Origin: Prorocentrum cordatum
Taxonomy: Eukaryota > Sar > Dinophyceae > Prorocentrales > Prorocentraceae
Reading direction: 5' to 3'
Length of the DNA stretch: 64,000 bases
Assembly: GCA_963575745.1 (NCBI GenBank)
Contig: CAUYUJ010019282.1
Span: 403,680 to 467,679, forward strand
A program made the position numbers and the translations under genes. Positions 22,257 to 32,088 of this stretch are shown one piece after another. Numbering within the stretch: the first letter of the stretch is position 1; each line of letters starts with the position of its first letter. The notes beneath the pieces were generated by a model. That model made no database searches. It saw only the letters and a program-made list of their open reading frames with translations, and was not told the origin of the DNA.

Positions 22257-22966
22257 CACCTCCTCCGTCGTCGGGCCAGTGCGGTGTTCATGTGCACTGC
22301 TACGGCGGCCAAACCGTACAGCCTGGGATCCCGTTTGCACCGCGCGGTCATGCGGTGTACTGCCGATGATCCCATGTGGGATCCCCGTCCCCTTCCCCTC
22401 TTTGGCTCGTTGGGGCTATCGCTGTAATGGCTTGAGCCAGGAGGTCCCTCCACCCCCTTTCCCTTCGGACCCTCAGAAAGGAAGGCGGCACGGCCCCTTG
22501 GGTTCATACGCCCAGGGGGGACTTTGTGCGCACCATTGGTCGAAGAGTGGCCCGCCCTTGCCCCCCCCCCCTCCAACCCCACCCAGGTCCTCGCAGCCAA
22601 GGTTGGCCCTGTTGCGTTGGGTCCTTTGTCCCAACAAGATGCCATTCGCCCCTGATGGGAGTTGCGAACTGCGCTGGGGGTTCGAAGGTAGACGTTCTTA
22701 TGGCGCTGGGCAACGTTTCGTTTCTTGTGGGCGGGGTGGGCTGTCGATTCATTTAGCGGGTTTCCCCCTCAAGCGCGTTCAAGTTACGGTGTTCCCCCTG
22801 GCGCGACTAGGTGTTAGCCTGCTGAACAAAAGGGTCGGATGCCGGTCCCAACTAATGCCTGCGACCCCATCGTGCACGAACGCCCCCGCGTTGGTGCGCG
22901 CCGCTGATGCGGAAACGGAATTGCGCCTCGATTGACGCTGTAACCGCAATAGCCCATTTCGAGCCT
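22257..22966. other. Unique sequence, no gene seen
   Basis: No supported feature in about 700 bases. Confidence 0.4.
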
Positions 22967-23011
22967 TCATTCGTTCATTCATTCATTCATTCCTCCTCCT
23001 CGTCCTCCGCC
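22967..23011. repeat. (ATTC)n then (CCT)n
   Basis: Six or so ATTC tetramers followed by a short CCT run. Confidence 0.9.
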
Positions 23012-23109
23012 TCCATCCCTTTGTCCTTCTGGACAACTCCTCCCGGTCTCAGCTTGAGGCCAATCGGAAGGGCGGGCTGGGCGTTTCCCCTGAGAGTTCC
23101 GTACCACGA

Positions 23110-23620
23110 ATGATCGTGAAGCTGAAGAATTTGCAACAACTTCCCTAATGGAGGGCGGGTGGCTTTCAACATGCGGCTCTCGCTTCAGCGCCGCGCACAT
23201 TCGTTTACAAAACGAATGAGCTTCACGGATCGAGGGCGGGCGATTTCCGAACTGTAGTTCTCGCCTTAGCGCCGCGCACACTCGTATTAGAAACGCGAGA
23301 GGGTGTCACGGATTGAGGGCGGGCCGTGTTCAAAATGTGGCTCTCGCCGTTGCGCAACACACATTCGTATTGAAAAACAATCAAGAGTTTCACGGATTGA
23401 GGGCGGCTCGGTTCCAACATGTAGTTTTCGCCTGAGGGCCGCGCAAATTCGCATTTGAATGTCAAGATATACACGGAGTGAGAGCGTGTCGTTTTCAAAG
23501 TGTTGCGTTCGCATGGGCGCCGCGCACACACGCATTAAGAACGGCAAAGGCTTCACGGATTGAGGGCGGGTTGTTTTAAAAAATGGGGCTCTCGGATTCG
23601 CGCCGCGCACATTCGTCTCG
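23110..23620. repeat. ~82-bp minisatellite, about six copies
   Basis: GCGCCGCGCACA recurs about every 82 bp (near 23190, 23271, 23433, 23517 and 23599), with CACGGATTGAGGGCGGG in most units. It lies directly upstream of the LINE. Confidence 0.88.
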
Positions 23621-23840
23621 AACATGTGCAACAGCTGCCTGGATTCCCATGACTAACGTACCAACCACTGTGTTTGGAACGATTCTGGATTTTCAGGGCG
23701 CAACAGTTACGCTGATTCGCGGTGCTTAGAGCCCAGCAACTGCGCGTGACACGATTCAAGATCGTCGAAACGCAACTGTTAATTTGTTTCGTTGAACTCC
23801 CGAGACTGGCGTTCTGGAACGCTTCAGGATTTTCAGGCGG

Positions 23841-24323
23841 TTGTCTCCCAACGAGGTCTCACCACCCGTCGACATCTTCATCAAAGGGGACACATTTTCA
23901 GGCCTCGTTCTCGGCAAGATGGCCAACCCGGACGACCTCCAGACAGTCGTGCACAAGTTCCGGACCACATCCATCACGTGCTCTGGAAAAAGGGTGTGGG
24001 CGAATCAAGACCAATCTGTCCATGTACGTGTCCCTCATCGTTTTCTTTTTGGCTTCAAGAAGTTGCTCACCAATTGGGGTTTCAATTCTAAAGCTATCAA
24101 AGTTGATGATATGGCTCTTACTTTGAAGATCGGTGCTGACACGATTCTGTCTACAACCTGCTCGGGGAAGAACTTGGCAATTACGTGGTTGAGCGAGGAG
24201 TGGAAGAATTGGGGGTATCTTCACAACGACGATGATTACAAAGCGCTTTACGATAAGTGCCAGAAGTCTTTAGAGGCGGTTGGGAACAAAGGCAAAGGTA
24301 AAGAGAAGCCTCTGGCAAAATAG
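23841..24323 (+). CDS. LINE ORF1-like region (partial)
   Basis: The open frame ends in TAG 36 bp before the endonuclease frame opens. The frame contains WANQDQSVHVRVPHRFLFG and a later W-rich helical part (WLSEEWKNWGYLHND), and finishes with a Lys-rich tail. The order (basic or mixed ORF, short gap, endonuclease) and the W/P motifs match the protein upstream of the endonuclease in dinoflagellate LINEs as I remember them. No ATG starts the frame at its 5' end (first codon TTG), so the true start is upstream, in another frame, or lost. Confidence 0.5.
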   Translation: MSPNEVSPPVDIFIKGDTFSGLVLGKMANPDDLQTVVHKFRTTSITCSGKRVWANQDQSVHVRVPHRFLFGFKKLLTNWGFNSKAIKVDDMALTLKIGADTILSTTCSGKNLAITWLSEEWKNWGYLHNDDDYKALYDKCQKSLEAVGNKGKGKEKPLAK

Positions 24324-24359
24324 GGACAGCACCGGTCAAACCACGTTTCACCCCCTACC

Positions 24360-24521
24360 TTGACAGGGGATTTGCATGTGTATAGCAAGAATGCGCGATT
24401 ACGAACGAATGCGCAAATAGTTGAATTAATTGCTGAATTGACAGATGTGGGGTGGGATATCATAATGTTCAGCGAGACCAGGGCGACATCAACAGAACTT
24501 ACATGGGAAGTGGGCATAATT
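24360..24521 (+). pseudogene. LINE endonuclease, N-terminal part
   Basis: The frame reads through LHVYSKNARLRTNAQIVELI to WDIIMFSETRATSTELTWEVG. It resembles the start of an APE-type endonuclease domain, with the SET(R) motif after the second strand. Module B then interrupts it at 24522. The rest of the domain resumes at 27614. Confidence 0.82.
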
Positions 24522-24626
24522 CCCAACCATCCTGTGGTGTTGGGTCCTCGTTTTGAAGAGACGGTGCCCCGCGTTTTCCTTCCTTCCTTCCTTCCTTCCT
24601 TCCTCCCGCTGCCTCCTCCCCCCTCC

Positions 24627-24667
<41 letters not shown>

Positions 24668-24689
24668 ATCACCCAATTCGGCACACCCC

Positions 24690-26335
24690 TCACACGTTTC
24701 GTGGCTCCATAGGGAGCTGAAGGCCCCAGTAGGGAGGGCACACGATAGGCCCACCGAGGCCCCAGTGCCCGCGCCCGCATGCGTCACCCACACCCATTTC
24801 GGCACACCCCTCACACGCGTGGCTCCATAGGGAGCTCCACCGAAGGCCCCAGTGCCCGCGGCCGCATGCGTCACCCACACCCATTTCGGCACACCCCTCA
24901 CACGTTTCGTGGCTCCATAGGGAGCTCCACCGAAGGCCCCAGTGCCCGCGGCCGCATGCGTCCCCCACACCCATTTCGGCACACCCCTCACACGTTTCGT
25001 GGCTCCATAGGGAGCTCCACCGAAGGCCCCAGTGCCCGCGGCCGCATGCGTCCCCCACACCCATTTCGGCACACCCCTCACACGTTTCGTGGCTCCATAG
25101 GGAGCTCCACCGAAGGCCCCAGTGCCCGCGGCCGCATGCGTCCCCCACACCCATTTCGGCACACCCCTCACACGTTTCGTGGCTCCATAGGGAGCTCCAC
25201 CGAAGGCCCCAGTGCCCGCGGCCGCATGCGTCCCCCACACCCATTTCGGCACACCCCTCACACGTTTCGTGGCTCCATAGGGAGCTCCACCGAAGGCCCC
25301 AGTGCCCGCGGCCGCATGCGTCACCCACACCCATTTCGGCACACCCCTCACACGTTTCGTGGCTCCATAGGGAGCTCCACCGAAGGCCCCAGTGCCCGCG
25401 GCCGCATGCGTCACCCACACCCATTTCGGCACACCCCTCACACGTTTCGTGGCTCCATAGGGAGCTCCACCGAAGGCCCCAGTGCCCGCGGCCGCATGCG
25501 TCCCCCACACCCATTTCGGCACACCCCTCACACGTTTCGTGGCTCCATAGGGAGCTCCACCGAAGGCCCCAGTGCCCGCGGCCGCATGCGTCACCCACAC
25601 CCATTTCGGCACACCCCTCACACGTTTCGTGGTTCCATAGGGAGCTCCACCGAAGGCCCCAGTGCCCGCGGCCGCATGCGTCACCCACACCCATTTCGGC
25701 ACACCCCTCACACGTTTCGTGGCTCCATAGGGAGCTCCACCGAAGGCCCCAGTGCCCGCGGCCGCATGCGTCACCCACACCCATTTCGGCACACCCCTCA
25801 CACGTTTCGTGGCTCCATAGGGAGCTCCACCGAAGGCCCCAGTGCCCGCGGCCGCATGCGTCACCCACACCCATTTCGGCACACCCCTCACACGCTTCGT
25901 GGCTCCATAGGGAGCTCCACCGAAGGCCCCAGTGCCCGCGGCCGCATGCGTCACCCACACCCATTTTCGGCACACCCCTCACACGTTTCGTGGCTCCATA
26001 GGGAGCTCCACCGAAGGCCCCAGTGCCGCGGCCGCATGCGTCACCCACACCCATTTCGGCACACCCACACGCTTCGTGGCTCCATAGGGAGCTCCACCGA
26101 AGGCCCCAGTGCCCGCGGCCGCATGCGTCACCCACACCCATTTCGGCACACCCCTCACACGCTTCGAGGCTCCATAGGGAGCTCCACCGAAGGCCCCAGT
26201 GCCCGCGGCCGCATGCGTCACCCACACCCATTTCGGCACACCCCTCACACGTTTCGTGGCTCCATAGGGAGCTCCACCGAAGGCCTCAGTGCCGCCGCCC
26301 GCATGCGTCACCCCCACCCATTTCGGCACCCCCCT
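24690..26335. repeat. 90-bp tandem array of module B, about 18 copies
   Basis: Exact 90-bp period with near-identical units (CATTTCGGCACACCCCTCAC, GTTTCGTGGCTCCATAGGG and AGCTCCACCGAAGGCCCCAG). The main variation is TCACCC versus TCCCCC. The last units have small deletions. Because 90 is a multiple of 3 and units lack stops in several frames, ORFs of 436-590 codons arise on both strands. Confidence 0.98.
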
Positions 26336-26344
26336 TGCATTTCT

Positions 26345-26820
26345 CGCACGGCAGGGTCATCACCACGGTGGCGTGCCAGGGGCGCACCATGCGCGAAGGC
26401 GACGGGGCGGGGGAACGGCGCTCCGGGGGCGGCCAGACCTCCGGGGCGCGAGCAGTCCGCGGCCAGACCATCTCTCGGTCCTGTGGACTCTCGCCCTGGG
26501 CCGTCGGCTGCCCGGCGCGCTGCTCCCTCGGTCGACGTCGCCCAGGCGTGATCCTGGATTGCGGCCGCCACGAGGTAGGGAACGGCAAGAAGGAGGACGA
26601 CGACTGGTGGCTGGAGCTCTACGTGCTGCTCTCGCGCGCCACGCGCCACGAGGACCTCCTGCTCATGCGGGCGCCGCGCATCGAGTTCTTCCTGGCAGGG
26701 CCGCCGCAGGGCTTGCGGAAGCAGCTGGAGCAGTTTGCTGCGCGCACGAAGCGGTGCAGGAGGGAAGCGACGGCCCTCGCCAGGGAGCTCGGCTTCACCG
26801 AGTTCATCCGCGAGGCCTGA
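26345..26820 (+). pseudogene. Captured C-terminal fragment of an SF1 (UvrD/Pif1-like) helicase
   Basis: Two conserved pieces are visible. VITTVACQGRTMREG resembles SF1 helicase motif V (T..H..QG.T), and LYVLLSRATRHEDLLLMRAP resembles motif VI (YV.LSR). They are followed by a helical tail ending in TGA at 26818-26820. A candidate GC-AG intron at 26399-26545 (147 nt, GC start, CCCAG end) would join the two pieces in frame as TMREGVILDC. Without splicing the frame is also open. Codon third positions are GC-rich, unlike the surrounding repeat. Everything 5' of motif V is missing and the array abuts it, so this is a host gene fragment carried inside module B. It could not work as a helicase alone. 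Confidence 0.72.
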
Positions 26821-26881
26821 CCTGAGGAGCGTCTCCCCCGAGCCGCGCCTTCTCTCGACTGCCCGACTAATTGTTTGGCCT

Positions 26882-27136
26882 CGCGCCGCGGACGACCCGC
26901 GCGCGTCGCTGGGACCCTCTCGGGGCGACCAGCGCGCGTCGCGGGAACTCCGTGCTGCGGGGGGCCCGGCGCCTCGTTCGCCCGTCGTCGCTCTGCCCAG
27001 CGGTCAGAGACTTGCCCGCTATCAGCCAGCCAGTTAGCTAGTCAGCTCTCTCTGCTTCGCGCAGCGGACGACCCGCGCGCGTCGCTGGGGCCCCGCCCGG
27101 GGCGACCAGCGCGCGTCGCGGGGACTCCGCGCTGCG
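26882..27136. repeat. ~79-bp direct repeat pair, GC-rich
   Basis: 26882-26960 and 27058-27136 are close copies (GGACGACCCGCGCGCGTCGC, then GGGGCGACCAGCGCGCGTCG). They lie between the helicase fragment and the right-end block. Confidence 0.85.
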
Positions 27137-27220
27137 CCGCGCCCGCAGCCTTGGATTTTGGAGTGCGCGGGCAAAGAGGAAGGAAAAGAAGAGCCGAAAG
27201 CGGGCGCGAACCTCGCAAGA

Positions 27221-27613
27221 GGCGTGCCGACATGGGCGTCGCGACGTGCGGACGCTGCCGTCGGGGCTCCCGCGGAAGCTGCCTGCGGCGGCCACGCCCA
27301 GTGTCACGTGTGTTCGGACAGGCATACTCGAACCATTCACATTCATATACACTTACACGAGGCGTTTCCATGATCGCGTTCATGCAAATATATTCATTCG
27401 CGCACAGACCCATTCATACTCAGATTCCCTCGCGCTCTGACTCACCCGCGTTCTTTCTTTCGTAATCAGATCTATCGTATTCCTTTGCGTTGTGTACCCC
27501 GCCACATTTCGGCACACCCCTCATGCGGTTCGTGGCCCCATAGGGAGCGCCACCGAAGAAGATACTCACAATTGCGATACTCACAACTGCATATGGTTGG
27601 GTCCTTCGCCAGG
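27221..27613 (+). repeat. Right-end block of module B, homologous to 47934-48334
   Basis: It begins GGCGTGCCGACATGGGCGTC and passes through an AT-richer stretch with CATTCA words. It then holds one repeat unit, two CACAATTGC-like copies, and ends CCTTCGCCAGG. Module D carries the same order of words, so this is an inherited part of the element. Confidence 0.85.
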
Positions 27614-28630
27614 ATAATTTGTTTTTACATTTGGATGGGTATGCTGCTGCGGGCGTTGGCGTCTTGGTGCACGAACGCCACGCTCAGAATATTCGCCGGG
27701 TATGTGCTGAGGCCGGCCGCATGATCGGGTTATTGGGGAGAAGCACATACACATTTAGTTCCACTTATGTTCCTCATGCTGGTTTTTCTCTGGATGAGTT
27801 CACCGAGTTCTACGACCGGCTTGATAACATGGCACGGGCGGCCCAGAGGAGAAGAAGTCATGTAGTTATTGGTGGCGATTGGAATACTCAGTACAATATC
27901 GGCCCAAGGGGGCAAATATTGAACGAATTCGTAGCGTGCCATGGTTTTCAATTAGCAAACTTTCCGCCCAGCCTGACCCACGCAGACGCGTGGACATTCC
28001 GATCGAGTCTTGGACACACAAGGTGCATCGACTTCATCTTAGTGCCTGGCTCCACACAGGTGGTGGACAGTAGAGCGGTTGATCTCTTGAGCTTGGGATC
28101 GGATCACAGGGCTGTACTTGCACACTTGACTATGAGAATCCGTACCCGGAAGCGCCAGCAGAAGTGGAATCATCGAGGTTGGCAACCGCGTGATGATGCG
28201 GATTATGGTCATGATTTGGACGCTCACTTGCAAGACAGTCCGCCAGGTAATCTGTCCCACTTGGACGCGTGCTTGGCCGCCGTTGCACCGGGACACGCCC
28301 AACAGCAGGAAGAGCAAACATGTTTCTGGAATCATACTGCTTTCCAGGAGCTGTTGCGTCAACGTCGAGCTCTCCCACACGGGTCCGCAGCCAGACGGGA
28401 CATGTCCAAACGTATTCGCAGAACTGTGCGTGCAGAGTTGCGGAGAAGAAAAGCGAGGCGCACCGAACAGATCCTCGGCGAGTTCTGCGATCTACATCGG
28501 CTCGCTGCAACCAAGTTCTTTCCAGCCCAAAGGAAGAAGGACGTAGTCGATGCACACAATGTCCTCCTGAATCTTTGGCGGGCTTCCTGGAGAACATATT
28601 CTCGTCTACAGCGGTGCCGCCGCCGGAGAT
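27614..28630 (+). pseudogene. LINE endonuclease C-terminal part and linker
   Basis: It resumes with HLDGYAAAGVGVLVHERH, then STYVPHAG, GGDWNTQYN (near 27871-27890), CIDFILVPG and SLGSDHRAV (28093-28115). These are the Tyr, Asp-Trp-Asn and Ser-Asp-His motifs of APE-type endonucleases. A basic linker follows (RRTVRAELRRRKARR) with a frame break near 28565-28600. Joining 24515 to 27613 keeps the endonuclease in one frame. The ATG near 27600 is not a real start. Confidence 0.88.
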
Positions 28631-30201
28631 GACGGACCAACGCGTGTTTACCAACATTCCCCAGTTTACCAAGATGGAGCTTACAAAAGCGATCCGGTCT
28701 TTGAACAATAAGAGGGGCGCCGACACGGATGGCATCGTCGCCGAGATGTTCAAGCACGCCTCCGATACATTTACCGATTGGTTATTGTTTTCTACAACAA
28801 GGTGCTGCTTACGGGCGAAGTGGAAGATTCTTGGAAAGACACGGTGTTTGCAATGCTTCCTAAGTCTGGGGATTTGGCACAGCCGAAAAACTGGAGACCG
28901 ATAACCATTCTCAAGACAACTTACAAAATATTCTCCCGCATGCTGTACCATCGCTTGCGCGACATCCTCGAACACGCGCAAGGGCCGGACCAAGTAGGCT
29001 TCAGGCCGAACCACTCGGTCGATGACGCGTTCCTGGTCTTCGAAGTGGCATGCAGCAAATGCATAGAATGGCAAGTGCCGCTGTGGTGCGCCAGTTTGGA
29101 TTTGACCAAAGCATTTGATCGGATTGAGTACGGCCCTCTCATTAATGCCCTCCGGCGCCAAGGCCTTGATGAAGACTACACTGCCTTGCTGGCGAGGCTG
29201 TATTCTGGACAGATGGGCAGCGTGTCGGGCGCGCAAGCTTTTCGCATCCAGCGGGGGGTCAAATCAGCCCGATGCTGTTCAACGCTGGTTTGGAGTTGGC
29301 AATGGAGAGATGGAAAATCCGCATTGGTCACGCCGGGTTGTTCATAGGAGCGGGCGAAAAACTCACGAACATACGTTACGCTGATGACATCATGTTGTAC
29401 GCGAGTTCTGCCGACGAGCTGGCCGCCATGATGGAAATTCTTATTGAGGAGCTTGACACAGTTGGTCTCCAGCTAAATCCGGAGAAGACACAGATTCTTA
29501 CCACGGAGGAGGGGATGGAGACTATGTTCATTGGGATTGGCGAGCACATGCTGAAAGTCATGGGAGGCAATGATGTCCACAAGTATTTGGGAAAAAGTAT
29601 ACCCGGGAGTTTGAAACGTCGTAACGATATCGAGTTGGGTCGACGATTCCAGCGAGCTTGGCACAAATTTCATGAACACCGTCATGTTCTCACAGACCAG
29701 AACGTATCCGTAAGACTGCGGCTGAAGCTTTTCCAATCAGTCATTACACCTACATTGTTGTTCGGACTATCGGCTGCGGCGTTGACCAAGCATCAAACGC
29801 AATCCCTGGACGTCCTTCAGAATAAGATGCTTCGCTTGGTTGTTGGTTGGAGGCGTTGCGAGGGCGAGGACTGGGCAGACACCATGAGACGCATGAGGGA
29901 CAGAATCGCCAATGCAATGCAGATCTTTCCGATTGAAAAATGGAGTGAATTGCATTACCGCCGCCTGTTCAGATTCGCGTGCAGGTCAGCATGCTCGGAC
30001 ACGGAATGGACTCAGAAAGTCATTATATGGAACCCGCGCTACACGCATGGGGCTACGAGGGCGCGCGGGCGCCCTCCGACGAGATGGGACGGCCGCCTCC
30101 AAGGATTCGCCCGCGATGTCTTGCATAATGTATCTCGCTGGTATGACAGTGTACACGATGGTGACGAGGACGCATTCGTCGAGTATTGCATTCACGCGTG
30201 A
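28600..30201 (+). pseudogene. LINE reverse transcriptase and C-terminal region
   Basis: RT motifs appear in order over three frames: PKNWRPITIL, DQVGFRPNHSVDDAFLVFE, SLDLTKAFDRIEY, RIQRGV, PMLFNAGLE and IRYADDIMLYAS (YADD at 29377-29388). The thumb reads HKYLGKSIPGS, VITPTLLFGLSAAAL and LDVLQNKMLRLVVGWRR. It ends with RGRPPTRWDGRLQGF and a TGA. Frame changes lie near 28570-28600, 28770 and 29262-29270, and the last one breaks the frame just before MLFN. The catalytic Asp pair is intact, but the frameshifts make this copy non-functional unless they are sequence errors. Confidence 0.92.
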
Positions 30202-30485
30202 GGACCGCCCCCGTTCTCTTTTCTTTCCTCCCCCCCCCCCTCGGAGGCACAACGTTTGCTCTCCGTTTACGCACGTGTGCGCTCAGGCCACTGTGCTGGA
30301 GCCTCGCCCGTCTACGGGCCAACCCATGTGGTTTGACCGGGCCTCTGTCTGTCTGTCTGTCTGTCTCCCAACGAGGCACTTCCATCCGTGGAAATGAGAT
30401 CCTTGTGTCGGGGCCCATGGAAAAGGGAACTTGGCGGGAGGGATCAGTCTAACACCGTTGATGAATATTGGGTTTACACTGGCCC
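30202..30485. other. LINE downstream region, (CTGT)n
   Basis: Contains poly-C near 30230 and a (CTGT)n run at 30343-30366. No tail of the LINE was recognised. Confidence 0.5.
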
Positions 30486-30605
30486 TCCCTCCTCATCTTC
30501 CTCCTCCTCATCCTTCTTTTCCTCCTCCTCCTCCTCCGCCTCCTCCTCCTCCTCGTGCTCCCCCCCCGGCCGTCACCTCGTGCTCCTCCTCGTGCTCCTC
30601 CTCGT
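30486..30605. repeat. (CCT)n/(CTCGTG) tract
   Basis: CCT trinucleotides followed by GTGCTCCTC units. Confidence 0.9.
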
Positions 30606-31649
30606 CGTGCTCCACCTTACGTAGTGGTGCAGCAACTCTGTCACGCGTCTTCCTGACAAGGCCACTCAGCAAGGGTCGGCCCCCCCTCGCGGCAGCGCAC
30701 GACACCCCAGCGGGAGCGAGCGGCAGCTACGGCACCGACGGCGGCAACGACGGCGGCCACGACGGCGGCGACCGCGCACGCGCACGCCAAGGGTTCTCGG
30801 AGACCGCTGGCGGAGGTGCTCGGCGATCGCAGCCATGGGCGCGGCTGCCTGGCCCGCCCGGCCCCCTGCCAGAGAGAGGAAAGGAGGGAGAGCCCAAAAA
30901 ACCTCGGGAGGGCCCATCCTGGAAAGCTTATCCTAAGCCTCTTGGGCCGTACTGGGGGCCCTTTGGGATGTCTTGAAGCCGTCATGGGCCGTCAGGGTAC
31001 TGTTTGGGAGACACCTGCGGCCGTCCGGAAGCCAAATTGTCCCGTTTTGGACTTCATCGGAGCCTCTTGGAACTCATGAAGCTTCCTCCGCGACTGCCTA
31101 CCAGCACGCCCCAAACCAACCCATAGACCCAAATTTCGGATTGGGGGGGCACGGGTCCCACGCGAGTTGTTCAACGTTTTTTGGTGTCCCCTCCCCCCCC
31201 CCCCCCTGCGGGGAACGCAAAGCAAATTGGGGCTTACGGGCTGGGTTGGGGCGGTTTGGTGTGCGGTGACTTTCAGGCGGGGTGGGTGCGAATGCCCCGG
31301 CGGGAAGGCCCCGGGGCAGAAGTTGACGCGGGCCAGGGCCCACGGGGCCAGATTTTGCGCATGTGAAAACTCCTCCCTGCATCCATCCATCGGCCCCCTC
31401 CCCTCCCCTCCCTTTTTGCGCAGCCGCGCTATGCGTATGAGAGATGGCAAATCCCACCCGTCCAAAGAACGACACGCCGCCAAACGGTGCCCACTCCCAT
31501 GGGGGAGGGAATGCGCCAACCAGAGCCTTGAGATTCGCCCCTTGGCTGGGTCCGTGGCCGAGTTTCCGGCAGGGGTCCCTCATGGCCTCTGGACGTCTCG
31601 AAATTCGAAGCCTCTGGAGGCCCAAAACCTGAATCGTCGAACATCGACT
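30606..31649. other. No gene; degenerate CCTCTTGG repeat
   Basis: 30905-31080 is built on CCTCTTGGG, GCCGTC and CCGTTTTGG words, the reverse complement of the degenerate repeat at 1495-1950. A short poly-C lies near 31194-31206. Confidence 0.5.
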
Positions 31650-31806
31650 CTCCTCCTCCTCCTCCTCCTCCTCCTCCTCCTCCTCCTCCTCCTCCTCCTC
31701 CTCCTCCTCCTCCTCTCTTCCTCCTCCTCCTCCTCCTCCTCCTCCTCCTCCTCCTCCTCCTCCTCTTCTTTTTCATATTCCTCCTCTTCCTCCTCCTCGT
31801 CCTCCT
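31650..31806. repeat. (CTC)n microsatellite
   Basis: About 155 bp of nearly pure CTC. Confidence 0.97.
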
Positions 31807-31879
31807 CGTTTCGCTCGGGGCAGGCGAGCGATTCGGGCTTCATGCACATGCGACTGCGAATTAAATGCGCGCGCCATCA

Positions 31880-32088
31880 CAGCAAACGGGCATTGTGCAC
31901 GACCTCCTCAACAAGGGCACTGGCTGCTCCACCCGATAGTCTGGAGAGACGGGTGGAAAAGACGGACTTGCGGTCAAAACTGGCTTCGAACGTTTCCTTC
32001 ATCAATGGGCCTGCCAGGCGCGTGACCCAGGTGTCGGCATGGTGCCGCCTCCGCCCGATGTGGCAGAGCGCTGTTGTCTTGCATGTTT
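31880..32088 (-). pseudogene. Second LINE, 3' remnant (continues from 34738-35700)
   Basis: The minus frame gives LCHIGRRRHHADTWVTRLAG, then PLMKETFEASFDRKSVF and ALVEEVVHNARLL before a stop. It has ordinary protein-like composition and sits directly against the left end of module C. The fragment on the other side of module C is a LINE C-terminal region, so I take this as its continuation. No domain is named with certainty. Confidence 0.5.

Larger units (their letters stand above)
24522..27613 (+). mobile_element. Module B: composite element inside the LINE endonuclease
   Basis: The left end CCCAACCATCCTGTGGTG is at 24522, with leader sequence to about 24574. A (TTCC)n spacer (24575-24603), an (ATC)n spacer (24628-24666), about 18 units of a 90-bp array, a captured helicase fragment (26345-26820), a GC-rich direct repeat and a 393-bp right-end block follow. 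The right end is CATATGGTTGGGTCC then TTCGCCAGG at 27613. ATAATT flanks both ends (24516-24521 and 27614-27619), a candidate target-site duplication. The terminal CCCAACCAT is the inverse of the subterminal ATGGTTGGG. Confidence 0.82.
23841..30201 (+). mobile_element. LINE (non-LTR retrotransposon), split by module B
   Basis: Segments in order are an ORF1-like region, the first part of an APE-type endonuclease, the 3.1-kb module B, the rest of the endonuclease, a linker, reverse transcriptase and a thumb/C-terminal region ending in TGA at 30199-30201. At least three frameshifts break the second ORF, so this copy is probably dead. No poly-A tail or target duplication was identified for the LINE itself. 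Confidence 0.88.

Noticed and set aside
24690-26335. CRISPR array
   Set aside because: Units are contiguous 90-bp tandem repeats without unique spacers, in eukaryotic-type sequence.
24665-26551. ORFs of 436-590 codons as genes
   Set aside because: They are translations of the 90-bp tandem array on both strands, with no start context or non-repeat domain, apart from the helicase fragment at the 3' edge, which is annotated separately.
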